From: Gnetum montanum
Taxonomy: Eukaryota; Streptophyta; Gnetopsida; Gnetales; Gnetaceae
Length of the DNA: 35,561 nt
Reading direction: 5' to 3'
NCBI GenBank assembly: GCA_015680685.1
Contig: MNCI01005370.1
Location: 747,346-782,906 of the forward strand
The notes under the pieces were generated by a model. That model made no database searches and was not told where the DNA came from. It saw nothing but the letters and a program-made list of their open reading frames with translations. How positions within the stretch are numbered: position 1 is the first letter of the stretch; each line of letters starts with the position of its first letter. Of the stretch, positions 8,982-18,964 are shown one piece after another. The translations under genes were made by a program, and so were the position numbers.

Positions 8982-9758
8982 TGATCAGTGGCGAGATACC
9001 CCTACACTCAAGCATACAAATACGAGCGTCTCACACATGATCCGGTCGAACACCAAGGACTAAGTGATTATGCGCCTTAATGGAACACTTAAGGTTAATC
9101 AATCGTTGTCTTCCCAAACTTACTTGTATTGTCATAGTTGTATGGTTAAGTAAGTTTGAGGTATATGATTTTTATATCTTTTATCTTTTTAAGGTCTTAT
9201 GCTAATGAGGAAAGGTGAAGAGAACTAAGTGACTAACTTTCATTAACTATTCACTAACTAAGTTCTAATTGTCCTAACACCAGTATCTGATTCCCACTTG
9301 CCACACACACCCTAAACTGGTGCAACACTGCTGGGATTACCAAACGCTATTCGTTACTGGGTTACCAAGCGTCGCACATGTGCTCGAACCGGTTGTACTG
9401 AGTGTACTTAACTACGAGAGTCAAGGGTTGAGAGAGATTAATTAACTAAAAAAGCATTTAACATTTAACCATAATTAATTACTATTTAGCTTAGTCCATA
9501 TGCTGCAAGGTTTATTAGAAAGTTCGTCTTTATTATTGTACACAAATGTGTGCTCAGGTACAATTTGCTCGAATAAAGATCCATTTACTTTAAGGCTCCT
9601 ACTGCAGGCACATGGAAATTATTCTAACTCTGGAATGGTAAAACTGCTATAGTTTGGCTAAGATCTAAGTCTAAGTGTCTAAAATAGGAAAAACCACCTC
9701 TTATTTATAAACATTGCGGTGGGCTGCGATATCACGTAGGCGATATCGTAGGTCATCA
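8982..9758 (-). repeat. N 3' LTR (777 bp)
   Basis: This is the downstream LTR in the element's own orientation. Compared with 16246-17057 it lacks about 35 bp of the palindrome block before TCATCA. The final TCATCA is followed directly by TACCCCCATGACT, whose complement is a G-rich stretch like a polypurine tract. Confidence 0.88.
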
Positions 9759-9770
9759 TACCCCCATGAC
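9759..9770 (-). promoter_or_regulatory. Possible polypurine tract of N
   Basis: On the minus strand GTCATGGGGGTA lies immediately before the 3' LTR. That is where the plus-strand primer of reverse transcription should be. It is short and only partly purine, so the call rests mainly on position. Confidence 0.4.
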
Positions 9771-10683
9771 TGAATGAAAACTCGTCCTCAAGTTCCTTAC
9801 AAAATATTGGGAAGGTATGGGATTATTGAATTGAATGACACTAATGGTGAATGGGGTGACATGTGAAAGGATCATCATTACAATACATGGCAATATTAGT
9901 GTTCATGATAACAAAAGTGAACACTATGTACATTTAACATCCAGCCTTATTTGGTAGCTGGGAGAGAAGAGAGAGAGAGAAGAAGAAGAAGATGTGTTGT
10001 TGTCGATGCCAAGATTGTGCCTTTCATTGTCCATCCATAAGTGCACCATCAATCCTGTTCCTTGCATAACCCTCCCAGAACCAGCCCATTCTAAGTGTTT
10101 CCTCTAAATCCAATCCATTGTTGTATGATTTCCATCTACACACACAACACAGTCACATATTAGCAAGGATAAATGAATCACAATGCAGTTAATACCTTGC
10201 CTCGATGTAAGGTCCATTGGCTAAGTTGTGATATGGCTAATGCAGATTCTGGAGATATAATACTGGTGACTACTGAAGGTGTAAGGTGTAGGGGTTAGGA
10301 AAAAATTGAAAAAATTGGACCAGGACCCCCATGACTAAGAGCGAACCTTCGGTAGTGATAGAATGGAAAAAGATAAGGAATAAGAAAGATGGAGAAAAAG
10401 AAATAATGGCAACGCCAATAAAATGGATGTCAAGGGTGGAAATGAACCAAATAAATGGTGATTGCAGTAATGTTTAACGGAAAGAAGTTAATTGATGCAC
10501 CAAATAGGCATGCCAGTGGGTCCTCCCCAAAGCAGTCTCATGTCCTTAATGCCTTGACAATTCCACATTCAAAGAGTCTGTAGGCTCTGGAAATGTCATT
10601 TGGAAGCAAGAGTTAAAGGCTTAACCACAAGATTTTACCAAAAAGAAAACAATGCATCAACCAAAATATGGACTAGTGTTACA
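9771..10683. other. N internal non-coding region, 3' part
   Basis: There is no gene-like frame on either strand. A purine microsatellite (GA and GAA repeats) lies at 9960-9993. ACCCCCATGACT, found beside the 3' LTR, recurs at 10325. Autonomous relatives would be expected to have pol in this part of the element. Confidence 0.6.
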
Positions 10684-10688
10684 GCCGG
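10684..10688. repeat. Target-site duplication of S, left copy
   Basis: GCCGG precedes the LTR start and recurs at 11687-11691 directly after the LTR end. Confidence 0.93.
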
Positions 10689-11686
10689 TGATGAGTGGCG
10701 AGGTACCCCTACACTCCACCATACGAAACGAGCGTACACGCGCGATCCGGTCGAACTCCGCAGACTAAATGCCTTAACGCCACAAGAAACACTTGGGGTT
10801 AATCGTTCGTTGTCTTCCCAGGCTAGCTTGTCTGTGTCACGGTGTATGGTTGAGCAAGTCTGAGGTATGTGATTTTTTTGGTCTTTTCGGCTTCTCTTCT
10901 ATGCTACCAGGAGAAAGGGTTGAGAAAACTAAACTAACTCTAACTAAGGTCTAAGTCTAAGTTAACTAGCGTCAGCATCCGTTCCCACTTGCCGGACACA
11001 CCCTGAACTATGCAACTGCAGCTTACCAAACGCTAATCGTTACTGGGATCGCCACACGTAACGCAAGTGCTCGAAGTGGTCGTACTGAGGCACCTATTTA
11101 GCCTACGTGTGATAAGCAGCCGATTCCTTAGCCAGCCGTACACACCCGTGGGTGCTCGTAACTAAGTCGTACTTATCACACAATCTAGCCTAGCAATGAG
11201 CAGCTGATTCCTCAACTAGCCGTACACATTAGACCCGGGAGTTACCAAGCGCAGAATCCTGGAATACGCTACTGGGTTACTAAGCATCCAATGCTCGTAA
11301 TTGAGTCGTACTCATGCATTGCGTCAAGCAGCCGATTCCTTGACTAGCCGTACACGTCCGTAGATGCTCGTAATCAAGTCGTACTTGAACGCACTAGGAA
11401 AGCAGTAAATGAAAGCAATAAAACCATGTACTGCAAGGTTTATCCAATCAAGTTCGTCTTTATTGCCGTACACAACTTGGGTTCAGGTTACAAGCTGCTC
11501 GAATAAAGAGCTGTTCACTCTAGGACTCCTACTGCGGGCACATGGGGAAAAATTCTAACTCTGGAGTGATCAATCTGCCAGAGCTTCGCTACACTAGCCA
11601 GGATTGGGAAATGAAGGGAGTGCCGCCTCTTATTTATAGATATCGCGTACGCGATATCGCGGCCTAGTGTAAACCGCGTCTCATCA
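10689..11686 (-). mobile_element. Solo LTR S (998 bp) inside N
   Basis: It starts TGATGAGTGGCG and ends GTCTCATCA, with GCCGG on both sides and no internal region. It is therefore a solo LTR, the usual result of recombination between the two LTRs of one element. Orientation is minus: the TATA box is the complement of 11631-11638 and an AATAAA signal is the complement of 11458-11463. Its right 216 bp are nearly identical to 1-212, and it is longer than the LTRs of its host N. Confidence 0.92.
11631..11638 (-). promoter_or_regulatory. TATA box of solo LTR S
   Basis: TATAAATA on the minus strand, followed by AGAGGCGGCACTCC. The GCGATATCGC palindromes lie between it and the LTR end at 11686. The same block is present at 151-160 and 31334-31343. 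Confidence 0.6.
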
Positions 11687-11691
11687 GCCGG
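11687..11691. repeat. Target-site duplication of S, right copy
   Basis: GCCGG, identical to 10684-10688. Confidence 0.93.
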
Positions 11692-12700
11692 CAATGAGGT
11701 GGAAAAATGGACAAAGAATGATGAGGAGAATAGAATGGAATGGAGTCCCAAGAACAAGATGTTGTACAACCCCTTATGTATTCATGGTTAATGTGACTTG
11801 GTAGATCTTATTTCAAATCTAGCCTCAAAAAATTCACATTCAGTGACTCCGCATTAATATACTTGGCCAATCCATCCACTTGAAGTAGCAAGAATGCTTC
11901 TGCCAAAGGGTCGCCACCATTCCGAAGAACGAGAAAAGGAAAAGTAGGAAGATAGAGAGGGCCTTAGTTAGAGGGAACATATTTGTTTAGTTTCATAACT
12001 AGTGCTTGTAGCCTAGATGATTATTTCATCTAAGAGGTGTGCTTTGAATTCTCACGTTTTTGTTTTGTGAGAACCACACCATGCAAAGACTTATTATTTT
12101 TATTAGCTCAGCTTCCTGATAATGGAACAACGTTGGAATGGTAAGGAAACCCCAAGAAGAAAACATCCAAGAACCGAAGAGAATGGCTAGCACAAATGCA
12201 TCAAATCCCCTTGAAATCACACCCTTTTCAATCCTTGAGTCCTTCCTCAGTTTGAGAAATGCCCAGTCACCAATTCATTGATAATTCTATTATTTAAAGA
12301 AAGGGACTGTACAGTTCCAAGCCAAGAGAGACCATAGAAATTTATGAATGCATGGATGACATGGACTCATTGCTTGTTATATCAAAAGAACCACACCTTA
12401 GTATTAGCATTATAACTCAAAGGTAAAAATCAAACATTAGCAATCAATAGAATACAGTTCATACCACCATCAAGAGCACTTATTAGGTGATGAACCTAAC
12501 AAAATAAACAAACACACACAAAGAAATGAAGGATTATAAATGATTTTTCAAAATAAAAACAAGAAAAGTTAAAGAAATTTGTAAAACAAAAATGTGTAAA
12601 ACAAAAATTTAAAAAGAACTGAGGACCTCAATTGATTAGCATAGGTGGCCATCTCCCCCTGACTGAGTTGAAAGGGAGAGATCCGAAATAATAAGCGGGG
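11692..12700. other. N internal non-coding region, 5' part
   Basis: AT-rich, with only short random frames on both strands. No retrotransposon pol motifs could be found in any frame. Near 12655 the minus strand has AGTCAGGGGGAGATGG, similar to the G-rich stretch beside the 3' LTR. Confidence 0.55.
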
Positions 12701-13171
12701 TCATCTCCTCTCTGAAGTATTATGTGCATTTCCCGTTCTAGATTCATTGTAAGGGTTGGTCTGTTGCACATTGACTAGTAATTTCTTATTGGAGTATTTG
12801 TTTGAATTTTTTAGGAGTTTCCAACTTCTCCCAATTGATGTTTTCAGGTTAAGGTTTGGAAGTTGGTGACACTCTTGCTCCAGTGCATCTATACTTTTGA
12901 TGTGAGCACAATTTGTTCCCTCAGTTAGTTCCATGCACGTTGGTGAGTTGCTCTTTTGATCAGCTATCAACCACGAGATGTCTTTTTGTTGTGTGGTTGC
13001 TACATACAGGCACTTTTGTATGTCAATTTTTTGTGCACACCTATTGCATGTAGGAAATGCTGAGCATTCTTGTACACAATCACACCCTATATCATTGTAT
13101 GTGATGCATGAAACTTTCTTCTTCTTGATCTTCCCAAAAGTGTTTTCCTTAGATATTTCTAGGGAAAGATC
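12701..13171 (-). pseudogene. Frame downstream of N retropepsin
   Basis: It continues in the retropepsin frame after a stop: a lysine-rich stretch, VSCITY, CNRCA, KCLYVATTQQ, then an open 89-codon tail ending at 12701. The same order (VPCITY, CNRCA, RCLYVATTQ) follows the protease in P at 35320-35430, so this is a conserved part of the polyprotein. CNRCA plus a nearby Cys may be a small metal-binding site, but no known domain is recognised. No reverse transcriptase follows. Confidence 0.55.
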
Positions 13172-13768
13172 TCAGATTTCTAGGCATGCATTTATGGTAC
13201 TTAGCCATGCCCTTCCCATTATTATTGGGAAGTCCCCTTTGTCATTATTTACTTTTATCACTAGGAAATCAGTTGGGTATGACCACACACACACAGTGGT
13301 AACAATGTCTTCCACCAGTCTCAAGGGAACAGTGATGGACTGGTTAGCCAGCTCTAAGTGAATATTGCTCTTTTTTAATGTAGGAAGGTTCCAGGCTTTG
13401 TACATCTCTTGTGATATTAAGTTGACTCTGGAACCTGAGTCCAGAAGAGCTTTACATGGTTCATTCCTAGTGACTTGGAGATAAATTAGAGGACTTCCAG
13501 GGTCAGAGAATTTCCTGGGAAGGTGGCCCTCCTTAATCCAGTCAGTGATGACATGTGTTAACATAACCATGTGTGTTGAGCTTGGTTTTTGGTTTGAAGG
13601 GAGCTCTGAAGCCTTATTTGATGGAGAGGCGTTCAAAGGTTCAACCGCTTGTGGTTGTGAGGGCTTGGTTGAACTGTTGGTTCTGAAGAAAGGTCTTCTC
13701 TTTATACGGTTGTCAGAACCAGCAGTGGGTTGAAGGTTTATGACCCTTGTGGCATTGCATTGCTGCAA
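13172..13768 (-). CDS. N retropepsin (aspartic protease) region
   Basis: This is a 198-codon open frame. The catalytic motif is ALLDSGSRVNLIS, and the C-terminal part shows FPIIMGRAWLS, the equivalent of the ILGRPWL segment of Ty3/gypsy proteases. The N-terminal third is a Ser/Pro-rich linker from gag. The enzyme would cut the gag-containing polyprotein during particle maturation and works as a dimer, each monomer giving one Asp. The P element carries a close relative (34854-35495) with DSGSEVNLIS. The frame has no internal stop and is the best preserved part of N. The start at 13768 is the first Met after a disrupted gag end, so the natural product is part of a longer polyprotein. Confidence 0.8.
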   Translation of the reverse strand: MQQCNATRVINLQPTAGSDNRIKRRPFFRTNSSTKPSQPQAVEPLNASPSNKASELPSNQKPSSTHMVMLTHVITDWIKEGHLPRKFSDPGSPLIYLQVTRNEPCKALLDSGSRVNLISQEMYKAWNLPTLKKSNIHLELANQSITVPLRLVEDIVTTVCVWSYPTDFLVIKVNNDKGDFPIIMGRAWLSTINACLEI

Positions 13769-16097
13769 TTAAGTAGGAAGTTCCCCTTGCATTGCTGGAG
13801 CAAGTGGTAGTGGAGCTATCGGTGTGAGAGTTGCAGATGGGTTTGGAGGATGGTATGTCTGCAGGTTGTCTCTCCCAGGAGAAGGAGTCCTATAATATTC
13901 CCAAGCTTGTTAGTGATATTATGGAGTAACGTGACCAACAAAGTCACGTGGAGAGATTGGTTGCTACACGTAGTAGCCATATGGATCCAGTTGCAAGGGT
14001 ATTGTTGCCTTGGTGGTGGCATCCCCCATGACTATGGGTATTGCCACTACTAGTGTTGCTCAATAGGTTGTGGCAGAGCTCCACTTGGATAATATGTTAA
14101 AGGTTGGTGGAACTGCCTTGAGTTACCTTGGGGATAAGGTAACCTTCGGGGTGCTTGCCGTTTGTTAAGTTGTGGGTTGAGTGCATACACCCCAGACTCT
14201 TGTAGATGTGAGATTACTGGGAAACATCCCTTAGGATGGTTGTATTGGCATATCTCACATCCACTGTCATTGTCCGTATCAAAATCCACAACCTCTTCGG
14301 TGATGGCCATTTTACCTTTACCTTTGCTATGTGCATTGTCTACATCTCTCCTTTTTTTTGTCATAGTCACTACCTCGCTCCCTAGATTCCTTTACAATTT
14401 TAAGGACAGTTTCAAATCTACTATCCAAGGAGTCCCACATTTGGTCTACCTTTGCCGACACTTCTGTTGTTAATTTTTGGAATGACAAGGTTTTCCTATG
14501 CTCCATCTCTTCGAGTGGTGACTCTTCCTCCTCCTCACAGAATCTCACTTCCCTTTTTCGGAGGGAAGGATCACGATTGTACTCTTCCACACTCTCTCTC
14601 TTACATAGCTCTCCTTCTTCCTTGGCTACTTGTTCTAGCAATCTATGGATCTGATGGGACCTAAGCTCTGATAATCTCCCTTGGGCATACATTCCAAGGG
14701 TTCTTCTGGTTTCATGCTTAAGTCCATCTACGAGATGGCGTAGTTGATCCTACTGCGAATAACCATGGCCTGGGAAACAATGTAATAGTACATAATAACG
14801 ACCCATGGCAGCATCTAAGGATTCATGATTTCCCTGCTTCCATCCTTGGATTTTCTTTCGCAAATTGGACACCCAAGAGTACGTATGATACTTATCATTA
14901 AACAGTTCTAACATCGTACTCCACCTCCTAATGGTCTCTAGTTCTATGGACCGATACTAGCATGCTACTTCTTTTACTAGTTTCCTTGGGAACAACTTTA
15001 GTTTTTGCCACTCATTTTCTATGTTCTGCAAGGCACATGCATCATGGAATGCTTGTAGATGGTTTTGAGGATCAGCTTTGTATCCCCCCTTAAATCGTGG
15101 GATATTATTCATGTCTAACCTCTTGATCCTGCTATTTTTTTGGTGCCTTGTGGGAATTCTCATAGCCTCCATTATGTCTAACATGCTTCTAGTTGCGAGT
15201 AAGGGTTTTGCGTGGTCATTTCGTTCATAACGTCTGTGATGTCTGCATGGCTCCCTACTCTCCCTTCTTGCATGCCTCGATTCTCTCGAGTGCCCTTGTC
15301 CTCTTTCTCGACTCTCTTGTCGAGGTTTCTCACTATGTTTACCTTTGTGCTCATCGTTAGGCTCCTTATGACTGCGTCCTGATACTGAAGGAGAGGGTGA
15401 ATGTGACAATGAAGGTGAAGAAGAAGGAGAACCATTGCCATGATAATGTTCCCTACCTTCTCTTCGGTGGTCCTGGATCCGATCGTGATTATGATCAAAA
15501 TGCCTATCCTTATCATGTGTTTGTGTTCCCTCATTGAACACTTGGTGATTGTGGGGATCAGAACCAAGATTCTGAATTGTGGAGTGAAGGTTTTGATACA
15601 CCACCTCTTGACCATCATTAGGAGGGGGGACATCGTTTTGTGGAGAACCTATTGGAATAGGTTTACCACCTTCAATTTCGCTTAAGATGGGTGGAGCGTT
15701 ATGGGGTCCTTTGCCCTTCAACGATGTATAGTATCTTTCCAGCAGCAAGTCCCTTTGACTTCACGCTTCTATGAGATGGTAATCACTTGTGTCATAATCG
15801 CATGCAATGTATTCTTGCGTATAACTATGACATGCCTACTCACGCGAGAGCACAAAGAAGCATGTTGGGGACTGCATGATCTAGAGGAAACCCTATGTTA
15901 CCCTCCAAGTCTCTCCAACACAGTTGTTCATCTTGATGGAGAATAAAGGTAAAGTTAGGTACATACTCATCATGATGAATATATACCACACGGAACTATT
16001 GAGGCATTGGCGGATCTTGGTTACGTTTTTTGTACCGCTGATTGTCTCTTGTGTGAGTCCTAGGCGGTGAAGTGCTTTTGTGCAAAGAAGAAGACAT
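13769..16097 (-). pseudogene. N gag polyprotein region
   Basis: The start ATG is at 16097-16095 (MSSSLHKS), about 130 bp after the primer site; P starts with the similar MSSSHKRN. In order: FTFILHQDEQL near 15950; a long Arg/Ser/His-rich region (about 15500-15200) with SPSSSPSLSHSPSPS and RESRER-type repeats; the capsid-like core from about 15120 (LDMNNIPRFKGGY, AFHDACALQNIENEW, LKLFPRKL); a charged helical stretch (RLLEQVAKEEGELCKRE); and near 14250 CEICQYNHPKGC, a short zinc-knuckle-like motif. The longest open pieces are 14957-15748 and 14327-14692. At least one frameshift separates the start from the central part and another lies near 14360; there are also a few stops. Gag would assemble particles and bind the element RNA. 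Confidence 0.78.
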
Positions 16098-16226
16098 TAT
16101 TGTTTTCTTGTTCGATGTGCTATTTACTGTTGTCATATCTTTTCTTGATCAACCCTAAGGGTTCGTTCAAGCTTCCCAACAATATGGATGATTTCCTATG
16201 TTCTACGTACCACACAAACAACTAAG

Positions 16227-16244
16227 TCCTTGGCAACGGTGCCA
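16227..16244 (-). other. Primer-binding site of N
   Basis: On the minus strand TGGCACCGTTGCCAAGGA starts one base after the LTR end. It matches the complement of the plant tRNA-Asp(GTC) 3' end (TGGCGCCGTTGCCGGGGA) at 15 of 18 positions. It fixes the element's orientation and shows that the LTR at 16246-17057 is the 5' LTR. Confidence 0.8.
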
Positions 16245-16245
16245 A

Positions 16246-17057
16246 TGATGAGTGGCGAGGTACCCCTACACTCAAGCATACAAATACGAGCGTCTCACAC
16301 GCGATCCGGTCGAACTCCAAGGACTAAGTGCTTACGCGCCTTAATGGAACACCTAAGGTTAATCAATCATTATCTTCCCAAACTTACTTGTATTATCATG
16401 GTTGTATGGTTAAGTAAGTTTGAGGTATAAGATTTTTATATCTTTTATCTTTTTAAGGTCTTATGCTAATGAGGAAAGGTGAAGAGAACTAAGTGAATAA
16501 ATTTCATTAACTATTCACTAACTAAGTTCTAATTTTCCTAACACTAGTATTTGATTCCCACTTCCCGCACACACCCTGAACTAGTGCAACACTACTAGGA
16601 TTACCAAACGCTATTCGTTACTGGGTTACCAAGCGTCGCACATGTGCTCGAACCGGTTGTACTGAGTGTACTTAACTACGAGAGTCAAGGGTTGAGAGAG
16701 ATTAATTAACTAAGAAAGCATTTAACATTTAACCATAATTATTTACTATTTAGCTTAGTCCATATGCTGCAAGGTTTATCAAAATCTTCATCTTTATTGT
16801 TGTACACAAATGTGTGTCTCAGGTATAATTTGCTTGAATAAAGATCCATTCACTTTAAGACTCCTACTGCGGGCACATGGAAATTATTCTAACTCTGGAA
16901 TGGTAAAACTACTATAGTTTGGCTAAGGTCTAAGTCTAAGTGTCTAAAACAGGGAAAATCACCTCTTATTTATAGACATTGCGGCGGGCCACAATATCGC
17001 ATACGCAATATTGCGGGGGTAGACACGATATCGCGTATGCGATATTGCGGCTCATCA
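16246..17057 (-). repeat. N 5' LTR (812 bp)
   Basis: It starts TGATGAGTGGCGAGG (16246) and ends GGCTCATCA (17057). The promoter TATA box is the complement of 16967-16974. Between the TATA box and the LTR end lie several GCGATATCGC-like and GCAATATTGC palindromes (16983-17050). Confidence 0.9.
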
Positions 17058-17062
17058 ACTTC
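17058..17062. repeat. Target-site duplication of N, right copy
   Basis: ACTTC, followed by CTTCCATGC as in the uninterrupted copy A at 2104. Confidence 0.93.
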
Positions 17063-18873
17063 CTTCCATGCTTTGGCCTACCTGTTGTCATTATTCTTAG
17101 GCTTTGGTGCAGGCTTCTTATGTTGTTTGCTCGAGGATTTCTTGTTATTGTTGGTTGATTGTGAAGAAGTCATTGCGTTGGCCACTACAAGCGGATGTTG
17201 TTCATTTGCAAGAGTAGGTTTAGTTGTAGCGGGAGGGGGCACCTTGATACAAAAGGATCCTTGGGAGGTCTGGATGATGGTATCCTTACAACAAAAGGGG
17301 ATCTTGAGCTAGTCGAAGCTGAAGGGCCCTTGTCATTGTGAGGAGGTATGCAAATCATGAATGGCTCCTGCGTAGGTCTAAAGTTGTTGATCACATTGAA
17401 TGCTACAATAGTGTATGGGCTATTGTTAGCATTCAATGGGTTCTTGTAGACCTGCATGGATTGGTTTTGTGACCTAATTGAATTTGATCCATTGAGGACC
17501 AATTCATCCTTGTTTATCATCTTCTGCAAGTCATCCTTTAGTGCTAGGCAAAAGTCAAGCTTGATGATAATGGTAGAAACAGTCAAGCTTGAAGTACCTA
17601 GGCATTGATGGGTCATCCTTGGTTGCAAGAGCAAGGTTTTTAGCTATCTCACATAAACTATCATGCCTCTGACAAGCATTTTTGATCATTTTTTTGTACT
17701 ATATTCTTCCACTCTTCAACAACTACTCAAGGAGTTCTAATGGTTTCAACAGTAACCTAGTATATTTTGACTACTTTTTTCATTCAAAGTTAAGCCTTGT
17801 AGTGGTTGATGTAGATGCCCCAGATGTTGATGGTTGACTATTCGTTGTGGGAACCTTGGGTTGATTCATTTTAAACCCTTGTGTGGTCTTGTTATCTTTG
17901 GCCACAATGGCCATGGCCATAGCCATGTTGTTTTGCCTCTCCTTCTCCTTATCTCTCTATGTGTCCTAGTTTTTGTATGCCATGTAGGTAGGGTCATGGC
18001 TAGCCTCAGTTGCATCCTCTATGTTCTTTGTTTGGAAGGTAATACAATTTTGACTTAATAAAGTTGTTAACTATCCCCTTGAATATAGCGAGAAAGTGAG
18101 TCTTGACTATCGATTCTAGAATCTCATTAAGAAGAGCATTCCACCATTGTATAAACTTCTATATTGGCTCAAGGGGTTCTTGCTTAACCTTCATTAATTG
18201 GTCAAGATTCATGTTAGGTTTTCAAGTTATACTTGAAAAGGTTAATGAACTATGAAATTGAGTCTTTAAAGGAGGATATGAATCCTCTTGGTAGCACACG
18301 TCACCAATCTAAAGCATTTTCAATAAGGGACATAGAGCAAGTCTGCATTATGGTATGTGGCTAAGCTTGCAGTAGCAGGCACTCGGAACAAAAGGTTATA
18401 AGGTGGGCATTAGGATCACCCTCACCATTGTACTTAGTAAATTGAGGTATGGGAACCCCCTATGGAAGAGTTATCTGCGGGATGGTAGGACTAATTCGAT
18501 CAATCCATTATTTTTATTGTTTGGGTTGTGGAAGCTTTAAGCTTCTATAACTCTTTCAAGTCTTAAATAATCTAAAATGCTTGATCCAATCCTTGGGGCA
18601 TTCTTGTGGGTTGCAATGTTTGGATGAACAATTAAGGTGTTAATTGAGAAGCTTGCAACCTTGTGATGGACTACAATATAGAAGGGAGAGGCTAGGTTAT
18701 AGTGGTCATAGATATGCTAAACAATGAATAGGATGTTTATGTTGGCACTTGATTTATAAAGGGAACAAATGGTGTATGTGTCCCCTGGGTCACTTGTGGT
18801 CCTATTATGGGGCCCACTGGTACAGAGAAGGGGTGAGCAATGGTGAGAATCACCAATGTGAGTAGTGCAAATC
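17063..18873 (-). pseudogene. gag, copy B (right of N insertion)
   Basis: This is the counterpart of 2104-3908. The longest open piece (17185-17634) covers RMTHQCLGTSS and the Ser/Pro-rich basic region. The capsid-like core lies near 18450-18100. Differences from copy A run at roughly 5% by eye, including a 3-bp change (TTT for GGC) near 18750. The sequence ends at the assembly gap, which replaces the gag N-terminus and the start of the GC-rich segment. Confidence 0.65.
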
Positions 18874-18964
18874 NNNNNNNNNNNNNNNNNNNNNNNNNNN
18901 NNNNNNNNNNNNNNNNNNNNNNNNNNNNNNNNNNNNNNNNNNNNNNNNNNNNNNNNNNNNNNNN
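18874..18964. other. Assembly gap of 91 N
   Basis: There are 91 undetermined bases. The flanks match copy A at 3908 and 4479, where 570 bp lie between them, so the stated gap size is probably not the true one. Confidence 0.99.

Larger units (their letters stand above)
8982..17057 (-). mobile_element. Element N: complete non-autonomous gag-protease LTR retrotransposon
   Basis: It is bounded by LTRs at 8982-9758 and 16246-17057, both opening TGATSAGTGGCGAG and closing TCATCA, and by 5-bp target duplications ACTTC. Minus-strand order: 5' LTR (right), primer-binding site, gag (from 16097), retropepsin, a short downstream frame to 12701, about 2 kb of non-coding sequence, 3' LTR (left). A solo LTR (S) lies in the non-coding part. 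Without S and its duplication the element is about 7.1 kb. No reverse transcriptase, RNase H or integrase frame is visible, so mobility would need enzymes from a partner element. By eye the two LTRs differ at roughly 6% of positions plus a block of about 35 bp in U3, so the insertion is old. Confidence 0.9.

Noticed and set aside
8982-9758. Independent solo LTR
   Set aside because: Its right flank lacks ACTTC, while the far LTR at 17057 is followed by it. The pair delimits one element.
15178-15685. Alternative frames across the RS-rich part of N gag
   Set aside because: They are shadows of the 263-codon gag frame, which matches P in order and content.
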